In this document: positions 7,737 through 15,075 of the stretch, piece after piece
Position numbering within the stretch: position 1 is the first letter of the stretch
Layout: each line of letters begins with the position of its first letter
From: JBAXAM01 sp037142515
GTDB taxonomy: Bacteria; Pseudomonadota; Gammaproteobacteria; UBA9339
Assembly: GCA_037142515.1 (NCBI GenBank)
Contig: JBAXAM010000024.1
Location: 1 to 19,499, forward strand
Direction of reading: 5' to 3'
Length of the DNA stretch: 19,499 bases
The notes under the pieces: generated by a model
Seen by the model: only the letters and a program-made list of their open reading frames with translations
What the model was told of the DNA's origin: nothing
Database searches by the model: none
Translations under genes and position numbers: made by a program

Positions 7737-10556
7737 ATGGACAAAAAACCAAAGGTTTTTGAGGAGCTGGAAAGATTGGCGGAGCTTTCACCGGCCGCTT
7801 TTTATTGGACAGATACAAACGCTGTTATTATTGGTGTTAATGAGCGTGGTTTAAAAATAGTAGGAGACCTAACTTACAAAGATATTGTTGGCAAAAGTCC
7901 ATACGACATGTATCCACCAGAGATAGCTAAGATCGTTGAGAGTAATACAAAAAAGGTGATAGAAACTGGTGAAACACTTATTTTTGAAGAATATGTTGAT
8001 GATCTTAAAACTGGAAAAAGAAGATACTATAAAGCAATCAGATCTCCGTTGGTTGATGACGGGAAGATAGTTGGTACGGTCGGAACTCCTATAGAAATCA
8101 CGGATACCAAAGAAAAAGAACGCTTAGAAGTAGAAAACGAAGCAGACAAAAAAGTAGTAAAAATACTCAAAGAAATGGCTCACGATGTTCGTTCACCAGC
8201 CCTCGCAATGTGTTCAATAGTTGATGATTATGCTGCAGTAATTCCAGAAGGAGCTCGTGTTTCACTTAAATCAACAGCAATGAATATTGTTGATGTTGCC
8301 AATAGCTTTATAGGTACAAAAGAAGGTGATGTATCTGCAGCGGAGGAGAAAAAACCTATTATAGCTTGCTTGAATTTGATGCAGGTTTTAGGAGAAAAGA
8401 GATATCAACACAAAGGATCAGCAATTAACTTTACCGAAGACTATAGCCAAGATAGTAAGCTTGTCTTCATTAAGGCACAGCCATCACATTTTAGACGAAT
8501 GATTTCTAATCTTTTAAACAATGCCATAGAAGCCTTAGAAGGCAAAAAGGGAACGATACACCTAGGTCTTAGCACAGACGAGATGAAAAAGGACCCCATA
8601 GTTACGATTCAAGATACCGGTAAAGGAATGCCAGAAGAGGTGATAAAAAAGATAAAAAGCGGAGTTCATGTCGCAACTGACAAAAAAGAAGGACATGGCA
8701 TAGGATTGGGTCAAATCCAAGAAGCTATAAAAAACAATTGGGGCAAACTTGACATAGTTTCAGTGCTTGGCGAAGGCACTAAAATGATTATAACTTTTCC
8801 CATAGAGGTTTCCCCAGAATGGCTAGCAAAAAGCATAAAGCTAAATAAGGACGATCTGGTATTGATATTAGACGACGATCCATCAATACACGTTAATTGG
8901 GATACGTACTTCAAAAAACACACAACCGATGTTCAACTAAAACATTTTACCTCTGGTAAAGAAACAATTGATTTTATTAATGCTTTCCCAAATAAAAACA
9001 AACTGTATCTACTAACCGACTATGAACTGATAAAGCAAAACATAACTGGCATGGATATAGTAAAACAAACCGGCATTGAACGTGCTACGCTTGTAACAAG
9101 CCACTATGCCGAAATTGAGGTACAAAAGCTCGCTGCTGAACATGGAGCCAAGATATTACCAAAAGATTTGGCAATGGAGGTCGCTATAGAAATTTGTGAT
9201 AACGAAAAATGCATTATAACTTCTGTAGCAAGAAAAGTTGGTTTTATTATAGTAGACGACAACGAAATATTGGCTAGCCATATAGTAAAGTCTGCGGAGT
9301 CTAAAAACATAATCGCAGATAAATATTGTAATCCAGATAATTATTTGAAAAACATACACAAGTACGATAAAGATGTAATAATGCTAATTGATCATGAATT
9401 TAAAGGCAACGAACTAAGTGGCTTTGATGTCTTAAAGAAACTGCACGAACTTGGATTTACTAAATTATATTTATTTTCTGGCATGCCATTTGATAAAAGT
9501 GAAATTCCAGATTACGTAACTGTAGTTATGAAATCTGACATGGATGCACTCACGAAACTGATTGATGGAACAGTAGATAAGTCAAAGCTTTCTGAAAAGA
9601 CGGATGAGCCGCCTAAAGTGACAAAAAGTACGCAAGTTGAAAACAAAACACAGGTAGCAAAAAATTTCGAAAAAGAAGCCTTTATGGCAAGCTTGGGTAA
9701 GTTAACACATGACGCCAATAACCTTCTAGGCATCATACACATGACTTTGAGTGCCATTAAATCTAATGTTCCAGAAGAAAAGCACGCTCAGTTGGCAAAT
9801 TCCGCCCATTCTATAAGCGAAATAATTAAGCAAATATCCAATGGATATATAAAAAACAAAGTATTATCAGAACAATTGGCTACAGAGAAAGCCACAATTA
9901 TTGATACTTCATCTATCAAAGAAGAACAGCCTAAAGCAGCAGTGATTAACGCTAAAGTGGTAAAAAATACGCAAGTTGAAAAAGCAATTACAGAAGATTT
10001 AAAAGATTTGATTCATAAAGCCAATAATTCAACAGGTCTTATGAGCATGATTTTAGGAAATATTGAATCTGATATTTCAAAGCAAGATCATGACGGTTTG
10101 GTAGATGCTGTTAAATCTATAAAAAATATAATTAACATCCTATCTGATGGGTATAAAAAAGATCAGACACTACTCAAGCATCCAGTTGCAGAAACAACCA
10201 CAACGATTGATGCTTCAAAAGTTAACGCTGTTGTAGTCGATAACACCAAGCCTCTAGCCGATATAGTTGCTTCGACTTTTAGAAAGAAAAACAAAACAGC
10301 AGATGTATATTACGATCCACATACTTTTTTACAAAACGTATCTAAATACGATCAAAATACTATAATAGTAATGGATTACGATCTTGAAGATGAAAAATTA
10401 AATGGGCTTGATGTACTAAAACAATTACACGATCGAGGCTTTACAAAATTATATTTATTTTCTGGATCGGAGATCGAAAAGGGAACGATACCGGAATATG
10501 TAACTTTTATTCCAAAAAGCAATACTGATGCTATTACTGCATTGGCTAGTAGTTAG
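7737..10556 (+). CDS. PAS hybrid histidine kinase with three receiver domains and two extra His-helix modules
   Basis: This is probably a soluble cytoplasmic sensor kinase and phosphorelay; no membrane segment is visible. PAS occupies about 1-125. The dimerisation helix has AHDVRSP with H149. The ATPase domain has the N-box NLLNNAIEAL (258-267), DTGKGMP (293) and GHGIGLG (319). Receiver 1 (about 374-490) has D379-D381, D428 and K476; receiver 2 (about 503-615) has D507/D508, D552 and K599. Two helical modules with DHp/HPt-like motifs follow: THDANN (H658) and IHKANN (H760). Receiver 3 (about 829-935) has D835, D880 and K927, with DN in place of the usual DD acidic pair. No DNA-binding or cyclase output is present. 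AGGGAG 5 bases upstream of the ATG is a strong ribosome site. The gene sits 22 bases after the megasynthase, so the two are probably cotranscribed. Receivers 2 and 3 are close internal duplicates. Confidence 0.9.
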   Translation: MDKKPKVFEELERLAELSPAAFYWTDTNAVIIGVNERGLKIVGDLTYKDIVGKSPYDMYPPEIAKIVESNTKKVIETGETLIFEEYVDDLKTGKRRYYKAIRSPLVDDGKIVGTVGTPIEITDTKEKERLEVENEADKKVVKILKEMAHDVRSPALAMCSIVDDYAAVIPEGARVSLKSTAMNIVDVANSFIGTKEGDVSAAEEKKPIIACLNLMQVLGEKRYQHKGSAINFTEDYSQDSKLVFIKAQPSHFRRMISNLLNNAIEALEGKKGTIHLGLSTDEMKKDPIVTIQDTGKGMPEEVIKKIKSGVHVATDKKEGHGIGLGQIQEAIKNNWGKLDIVSVLGEGTKMIITFPIEVSPEWLAKSIKLNKDDLVLILDDDPSIHVNWDTYFKKHTTDVQLKHFTSGKETIDFINAFPNKNKLYLLTDYELIKQNITGMDIVKQTGIERATLVTSHYAEIEVQKLAAEHGAKILPKDLAMEVAIEICDNEKCIITSVARKVGFIIVDDNEILASHIVKSAESKNIIADKYCNPDNYLKNIHKYDKDVIMLIDHEFKGNELSGFDVLKKLHELGFTKLYLFSGMPFDKSEIPDYVTVVMKSDMDALTKLIDGTVDKSKLSEKTDEPPKVTKSTQVENKTQVAKNFEKEAFMASLGKLTHDANNLLGIIHMTLSAIKSNVPEEKHAQLANSAHSISEIIKQISNGYIKNKVLSEQLATEKATIIDTSSIKEEQPKAAVINAKVVKNTQVEKAITEDLKDLIHKANNSTGLMSMILGNIESDISKQDHDGLVDAVKSIKNIINILSDGYKKDQTLLKHPVAETTTTIDASKVNAVVVDNTKPLADIVASTFRKKNKTADVYYDPHTFLQNVSKYDQNTIIVMDYDLEDEKLNGLDVLKQLHDRGFTKLYLFSGSEIEKGTIPEYVTFIPKSNTDAITALASS

Positions 10557-10607
10557 AGACGTGGTAACATGCTGGTATACAACGGATTAAATCAAGGAGT
10601 GACTTAA

Positions 10608-12044
10608 ATGCCAACAAATGTTAATTCGGATTTGCATGATTCATCTAGCGTGTTTGATAAGGATGAAGAGTTTTTAGAATATCTTCGTCGTACTGCTTAT
10701 GAACTTCGCTCTGTAAAAGCTACTTTATCACTGTTTGCAGAAACAAGCTCTAACTTAGATGATCAACAGCAGGCTACGATTAAGGACTTAGTTACGGTCG
10801 TAGGTTATGCTTCAGAAGGCTTATTATCTAAAAGCATGGTTGGCCAAAAAACACATCACAAAAACCGTCAGTATACCTTGGTTTATCTTTCAGCATCCGA
10901 AGTTATTGATGGGAAGAAGGCTGAGTATAGGCAGATTAAGTTTAACCTCTCTGGAATAAACAACAGCCAGTTCGATTTTATTAAGATTAACCCAGAAGAC
11001 TTAAACTTTTTAATTTCAAGCATTATAGATCGTTCTGTCAAAGCATCAGGCAATAAAGGAGAGATATTATTGTTAGTATACTCAAATCAAAATTATGTAT
11101 GGGTTACGGTTACTGATCATGGAGAAAAAATATCTCAGGAAGAAGTTGATAACACTGATTTAGCTTTTGACAATGATTCGTTTTTTTCTCGTATCCATGA
11201 AATCCTACGGCAAAACAACGGTAAGGTATCTATTTCGTCTTCAGATAAAGAAACTAGCGTTACTTTGGGATTTCCCATAGTACAAAGTCCTAGTTGGATG
11301 GTAGATAATATTACTTTAAATTATGGAGATATAGTTGTAGTTTTATCTGATGATACTTCTGTCCATAATGAATGGGATACATGTTTTAAAGAAGAAAAAA
11401 GAATCTCGCTGGAGCATGTTACCTCAGTAGAAAAGGCAGTTGCTTTTATAAACTCAAAAAATAAAGAAAGTGTGTTTTTTATAGCTGATTTCGATTTAGT
11501 TAATAAAGAATCGAACGCCTTGCAGGTATTGCTAAAAACAATGATACCGTGGCAGACAGTGTTTATGGTCAGTAATCATAGCGATCAAAGCGTGCTTGAG
11601 TTTGCAAATAAGATTGGTGTCTGGGTTCTTCCAAAACAACTTATATCAAAAATTACGTATAGAATAGTAGATACAAAAAGAGAAGTTGTTGCGCCAGTTA
11701 AGATTGATCTAGTTGTTATAGATAACGACAAATCGTTTGCCGATAATTTAACAAGACACTTAAGGAAAAAGCACCCATCTGCTGCCATACAAACATACTA
11801 TGATCCGCATGAATTTTTAAAGGTTCTTCCTCGTTACCCTAAAGATGTTAAAATAGTTATAGATAATGATTTAGGAGCCAATATAACCGGATTGGAAATT
11901 TCCAAACAACTAAGCGCAGCTGATTATAAAAATATTTATCTTGTTACTGGAAGCAATTTTGCCCAAGGAGAAGTACCGGATTATATTACTTTAGTTCCAA
12001 AAGGAAGTATGGATTCTAAAGGTACATTAGATAAATTGCCGTAA
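10608..12044 (+). CDS. Degenerate histidine-kinase-like protein (pseudokinase) with two receiver domains
   Basis: This is a paralogue of the preceding hybrid kinase without the PAS domain. The dimerisation helix reads AYELRSV, so the phospho-acceptor histidine is replaced by Y31. The ATPase region keeps the fold pattern, but the N-box asparagine is lost (SIIDRSVKA) and the G1 box is TDHGEK, lacking the second glycine. ATP-dependent autophosphorylation is therefore unlikely. The receivers look better kept: receiver 1 has D248/D249 and D294, receiver 2 has D372 and D419. The linker SPSWM before receiver 1 matches SPEWL in the paralogue. It may act as a dimerisation partner, phosphate sink or scaffold for the active kinase; that role is inferred. 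AAGGAG lies 8 bases before the ATG. The gap to the upstream gene is 51 bases, with no terminator seen. Confidence 0.85.
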   Translation: MPTNVNSDLHDSSSVFDKDEEFLEYLRRTAYELRSVKATLSLFAETSSNLDDQQQATIKDLVTVVGYASEGLLSKSMVGQKTHHKNRQYTLVYLSASEVIDGKKAEYRQIKFNLSGINNSQFDFIKINPEDLNFLISSIIDRSVKASGNKGEILLLVYSNQNYVWVTVTDHGEKISQEEVDNTDLAFDNDSFFSRIHEILRQNNGKVSISSSDKETSVTLGFPIVQSPSWMVDNITLNYGDIVVVLSDDTSVHNEWDTCFKEEKRISLEHVTSVEKAVAFINSKNKESVFFIADFDLVNKESNALQVLLKTMIPWQTVFMVSNHSDQSVLEFANKIGVWVLPKQLISKITYRIVDTKREVVAPVKIDLVVIDNDKSFADNLTRHLRKKHPSAAIQTYYDPHEFLKVLPRYPKDVKIVIDNDLGANITGLEISKQLSAADYKNIYLVTGSNFAQGEVPDYITLVPKGSMDSKGTLDKLP

Positions 12045-12084
12045 AAAACATAATTTGCTATTATCGTTTTTAGGTATGGAGCAT

Positions 12085-12471
12085 ATGAATAAACCAAGGA
12101 TCTTTTCTAGACTAGAAGAAGTTGTTCATCTAAATTTTTGTCCTATGTTTTGGATTAATACAAATGGCATATTATTAGGGCATAATAAGACATCACTTCA
12201 GTTTCTTGGGGTGCTTTCAAAATTAGAGCCAAATGAGTCTGTATTGCTTATGGGTAAACATGTACGTGATGTTTGTCCTGAAAAAGTTGCAAATATTTTA
12301 CTGTCTGATATGCGCTTTATGATTAAAGAGGTAAAAGTTTGTGGACGTGAAGAAATTGTTGAAGATGTAAAGACAAAAGAAATGGTTAGGTATCTCTCAA
12401 AAAGAATACCGCTATTTGATGATAAAAAAATAAATATCATTGGCATGCTTTGTGAATCTATGAAATATTAA
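12085..12471 (+). CDS. Stand-alone PAS-domain protein
   Basis: This is a small single-domain sensor-like protein of 128 residues. Its N-terminus (MNKPRIFSRLEE) parallels the PAS N-terminus of the hybrid kinase at 7737 (MDKKPKVFEELER). The PAS core shows FWINTNGILLGHN, a GKHVRDVCPE segment and a closing strand IIGMLCE, in the same order as the kinase PAS. The frame stays open back to a TTG at 12055 and an ATG at 12076, but ATG 12085 aligns with the paralogue and has GGAG just upstream. Ligand and partner are unknown. Together with the preceding pseudokinase it covers the first part of the hybrid kinase, split and in reversed order. It may compete with, or feed signals to, the full kinase (inference). 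Confidence 0.75.
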   Translation: MNKPRIFSRLEEVVHLNFCPMFWINTNGILLGHNKTSLQFLGVLSKLEPNESVLLMGKHVRDVCPEKVANILLSDMRFMIKEVKVCGREEIVEDVKTKEMVRYLSKRIPLFDDKKINIIGMLCESMKY

Positions 12472-12477
12472 TAAAAT

Positions 12478-13170
12478 ATGGAAAATAAAAAACTTGATCC
12501 AAGAGATGCTGCAGATTTTCTGGTAGATACTATAAAGTTATCTGCAGAGGAAAAAAGAGAGATTGCGTATGAAGAAGAAATAGTTTTTATTGGAACCGCT
12601 GAAGAAAAGTATTTGAACCCAGTAGAACGAGAAAGAAAAATAAAGCAATTACAAGAAAATTTACAAATTTGTGGGGAAATCGTACATGGCAATGCTGCTG
12701 ATATTTTTGAGATAGCATCTGCTTTACTTGGTTTCTTTGAGAAAACGGCTGCCTCATTTTGTAATTCAGATAGTAGAGTACAAGCAATTTTTGAGAGTAT
12801 GAAACTAGTAGAAGCAAGAAATATTCTACAAGAATTATGGAATTGTTACGATAAGAATGTAAATGAACGTAAGGATGCTGAAAGTAAAATTTCGACAGAT
12901 CAGCCACTTAAAAAAAGAGAATTATTATACGACAAACTAAAAGAATGTGAAAAAAACACAGAAGATTTCAAATCAAGGTCTGCTACTATTGTAAATTCTT
13001 TATTAAGCGCACTAAGCAATGAAAATTTTCTCAGCAATAAAAATATATTGAGCATGGTAGAAAATGCTACAGCTCGTTTCAGAGGAGATATAGATAAATA
13101 CGAAAAATTTAAAAAAGAATATGAAAGCATTCTAGCTCGTATCAGGAAGCTATATATTTGTGCTGCTTAG
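12478..13170 (+). CDS. Hypothetical helical/coiled-coil protein
   Basis: I do not recognise this 230-residue protein. It is strongly charged and predicted mostly helical, with heptad-like stretches around residues 45-65 and 125-165 and a lysine/glutamate-rich C-terminal helix. No signal peptide, membrane segment or catalytic motif is visible, so a cytoplasmic location is likely. It starts 6 bases after the PAS gene stop and lacks a clear ribosome site, which suggests translational coupling. That links it to the kinase set as a possible adaptor or partner, but the link rests on position only. Confidence 0.7.
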   Translation: MENKKLDPRDAADFLVDTIKLSAEEKREIAYEEEIVFIGTAEEKYLNPVERERKIKQLQENLQICGEIVHGNAADIFEIASALLGFFEKTAASFCNSDSRVQAIFESMKLVEARNILQELWNCYDKNVNERKDAESKISTDQPLKKRELLYDKLKECEKNTEDFKSRSATIVNSLLSALSNENFLSNKNILSMVENATARFRGDIDKYEKFKKEYESILARIRKLYICAA

Positions 13171-13212
13171 TTTGCAGTACAGCAGTAGCTACACACCGTA
13201 TGCCTTCATGTT

Positions 13213-13284
13213 GGGATTTTGTGGAAGTGAGTTGCATGTTGTTGCATTCTGTTGCCTAAAAGTGGTTGGTATCCCGAGTTAAAA
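13213..13284 (+). repeat. 72-bp direct repeat, copy 1, with 10-bp-phased GTTGC iterons
   Basis: This copy matches 17139-17210 in the same orientation over 72 bases with about six mismatches, and the central stretch of roughly 40 bases is identical. Three GTTGC units start exactly 10 bp apart (13231, 13241, 13251), i.e. one per DNA turn, as in iterons bound cooperatively by integrase/excisionase or replication proteins. The two copies bracket the OTU and leucine-rich-repeat genes. No transposase or terminal inverted repeat is present. Confidence 0.85.
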
Positions 13285-13379
13285 GTTTATACAAATTAAA
13301 TAATTATGATCACGTTTAGTATTAATTTTGTCAGTATTACGTAATGTGATTTTTGTGGTCGCCTCGTATGGTTAGATTA

Positions 13380-13408
13380 TTGAAACTGATTTTTGGTGTT
13401 TTGATATC
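13380..13408 (+). promoter_or_regulatory. Possible sigma-70-like promoter for the effector pair
   Basis: TTGAAA at 13380-13385 is a good -35 match. At a 16-17 base spacer lies TGATATC, a weak -10. Transcription would start near 13415, just ahead of the ribosome site at 13434. This rests on sequence resemblance only. Confidence 0.25.
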
Positions 13409-13433
13409 GAGGCTGTTGGTTAAAACGTTTTGT

Positions 13434-13438
13434 AGGAG
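13434..13438 (+). promoter_or_regulatory. Ribosome binding site deciding the OTU gene start
   Basis: AGGAG lies 8 bases before ATG 13447. The in-frame GTG at 13438 overlaps this site and cannot use it, so ATG 13447 is the better start. Confidence 0.7.
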
Positions 13439-13446
13439 TGTTTATC

Positions 13447-15075
13447 ATGGATAAAAGTGTAAAGGCTGGTACGATGATGGTTGTTCGCTTTGGGGTAGTG
13501 CATAGACACTTATTTTTGTTTATCTTATTACTTTCTTTATTTTGCCCATTTGTTAAAATTAATGCTCAACCTAGTCCGATGAATAATAGTATTGAAGAAG
13601 CTCCTTTACACTATTCAGCAAATGACATGGAGGATTTTTCTGAGGACCTTGCTAATCTTTTTGAGGAAGCACATCTAAATCATCCTGTAGATGATATGGA
13701 AGACCTTTCCGTAGCCTTAAATAATCTTTTTATCGACGATGGTAACCAAGAAGAACCCTTAAATAATTCTGCAGATGATATAGAAAATCTTTCTGAAGCT
13801 TTTGCTAATCTTTTCAATGATGAAAGTCGTTTTGAAAATATGGTAAAAGCATTACAGGGCGCTTTTGGTTACACCAAAGAAATTCTATTTAAGCCAATGC
13901 TAATCGTTGGAGAAGGAAAATTTGGATATGCTCGTTCTTTATTAGAAAAACACGATAAAGATTTTCCAAGTTTGGCGAAAGATGTAACAGTTACTGAATT
14001 AGATCATGATGGTATCTTGCGACAAGCGTATGACGATGGAGATCCTGAGATTAGAGGTAATATAGACTATATTCGCAACAAGAAGGGAAGTGTTGAGTTT
14101 GAAATAGATGCAACTAATATACACAGCATATACAAGGGCAAGCGATTTAAGCGAATTCATTGGAATTTCCCTATGCCATGGAATGGTACTGACTATACTT
14201 CTGGTAACCCTGCAGCAGTAATGAGCGGTTTTTTTAGTAGTGCGAGCAAACTACAAGAAGTTGGAGATCGCATATATGTTACATTACCAAATGACGAAAA
14301 GGATAGGTGGAGAGAGGGAGCATGGTACGATATTTATAATGCAAGCTCAAAATCTGGGTATGTAGAAGTCTTAAGGCATAAATTTAATAAAAGGTATCCA
14401 AAGTATCATCATTACGTAAATAGCAATGCTTCTTCGTCTAAGACTAAAGCAAATACTGAAAATGGTGTGGAACACGTATTTGAAAAAATGAATATTGGTG
14501 AATCAGAGATCAAATCTATAACTCCACCAACTTACAAATGTAAATATCCTTATGAGAACACTCCTTGTCTTACAAGTAAACCGTTGTACGTTCCAGTGCC
14601 AAAATTAGATGCAACAGATAGCGACTCAGACAGCTATATCGATGAAGATGAGGAAAGGATGATAGTTGGAAATTGCCTTTTTGAAGCTGTGGCTCGTATC
14701 GTTCATGGTAATGTAAACGTAGGCAATAATGCGCACCAGTTGAGACAGTTGGTTGTGGAGCGTATTGCACAGGATGTTCAGTTACGTGCCATAGTTATGG
14801 CTGGCGCACATCAGGAAAATATAGTGACCACCGATGCTGTTAATACACATATACACCATGTTGTGCAATATAACACAGTTGAAGAGTATATTAATCTTAT
14901 GGGACAAGATAGAACTTGGGGTACATACGTGGAATTGATAGCTTTGGCTCGTGTACTTCAACGGCCAATAACCTTGCTGCCATGGTTTATGCGCATAGAA
15001 AACCAGGCATATGGTGATGCGCAACCAATATATTTATATTACAACGGAAACCATTATAGTGATCATCCTATATGA
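13447..15075 (+). CDS. Secreted BMT5-like (DUF2431) / OTU cysteine protease fusion, putative effector
   Basis: This 542-residue protein probably leaves the cytoplasm and acts on a eukaryotic host. A signal peptide (hydrophobic about 22-36, likely cut after INA at 42) is followed by three acidic repeats near 57, 80 and 108 (pattern DDMEDLS..L..LF). Residues about 150-325 match the Rossmann-like BMT5/DUF2431 fold: VGEGKFG (154), DATNIH (221), RIHWNFP (236), an FFSSAS helix, a VTLPND strand and YPKYHHY (317). Residues 403-542 are an OTU domain with GNCLFEA (C410), WGTYVELIALA and a terminal GNHY (H536); the usual Asp before GNC is replaced by Val. OTU proteases remove ubiquitin. BMT5 proteins methylate uridine in eukaryotic rRNA, but SAM binding here is unproven. 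The stop overlaps the next gene's ATG by 4 bases. Confidence 0.85.
   Translation: MDKSVKAGTMMVVRFGVVHRHLFLFILLLSLFCPFVKINAQPSPMNNSIEEAPLHYSANDMEDFSEDLANLFEEAHLNHPVDDMEDLSVALNNLFIDDGNQEEPLNNSADDIENLSEAFANLFNDESRFENMVKALQGAFGYTKEILFKPMLIVGEGKFGYARSLLEKHDKDFPSLAKDVTVTELDHDGILRQAYDDGDPEIRGNIDYIRNKKGSVEFEIDATNIHSIYKGKRFKRIHWNFPMPWNGTDYTSGNPAAVMSGFFSSASKLQEVGDRIYVTLPNDEKDRWREGAWYDIYNASSKSGYVEVLRHKFNKRYPKYHHYVNSNASSSKTKANTENGVEHVFEKMNIGESEIKSITPPTYKCKYPYENTPCLTSKPLYVPVPKLDATDSDSDSYIDEDEERMIVGNCLFEAVARIVHGNVNVGNNAHQLRQLVVERIAQDVQLRAIVMAGAHQENIVTTDAVNTHIHHVVQYNTVEEYINLMGQDRTWGTYVELIALARVLQRPITLLPWFMRIENQAYGDAQPIYLYYNGNHYSDHPI

Larger units (their letters stand above)
13171..13446. other. Intergenic gap at the start of the effector cassette
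   Basis: The gap between the coiled-coil gene and the OTU gene holds the first 72-bp direct repeat (13213-13284). Downstream are an AT-rich stretch with the palindrome ATTACGTAAT (13336-13345) and a possible promoter. I see no convincing small gene, RNA gene or terminator here. Confidence 0.5.

Noticed and set aside
12055..12084. Upstream TTG/ATG starts for the lone PAS protein
   Set aside because: The paralogous PAS protein aligns from ATG 12085, and the earlier codons lack a well-spaced ribosome site.
13438..13446. GTG start for the OTU protein
   Set aside because: It overlaps the AGGAG ribosome site, which is placed ideally for ATG 13447.
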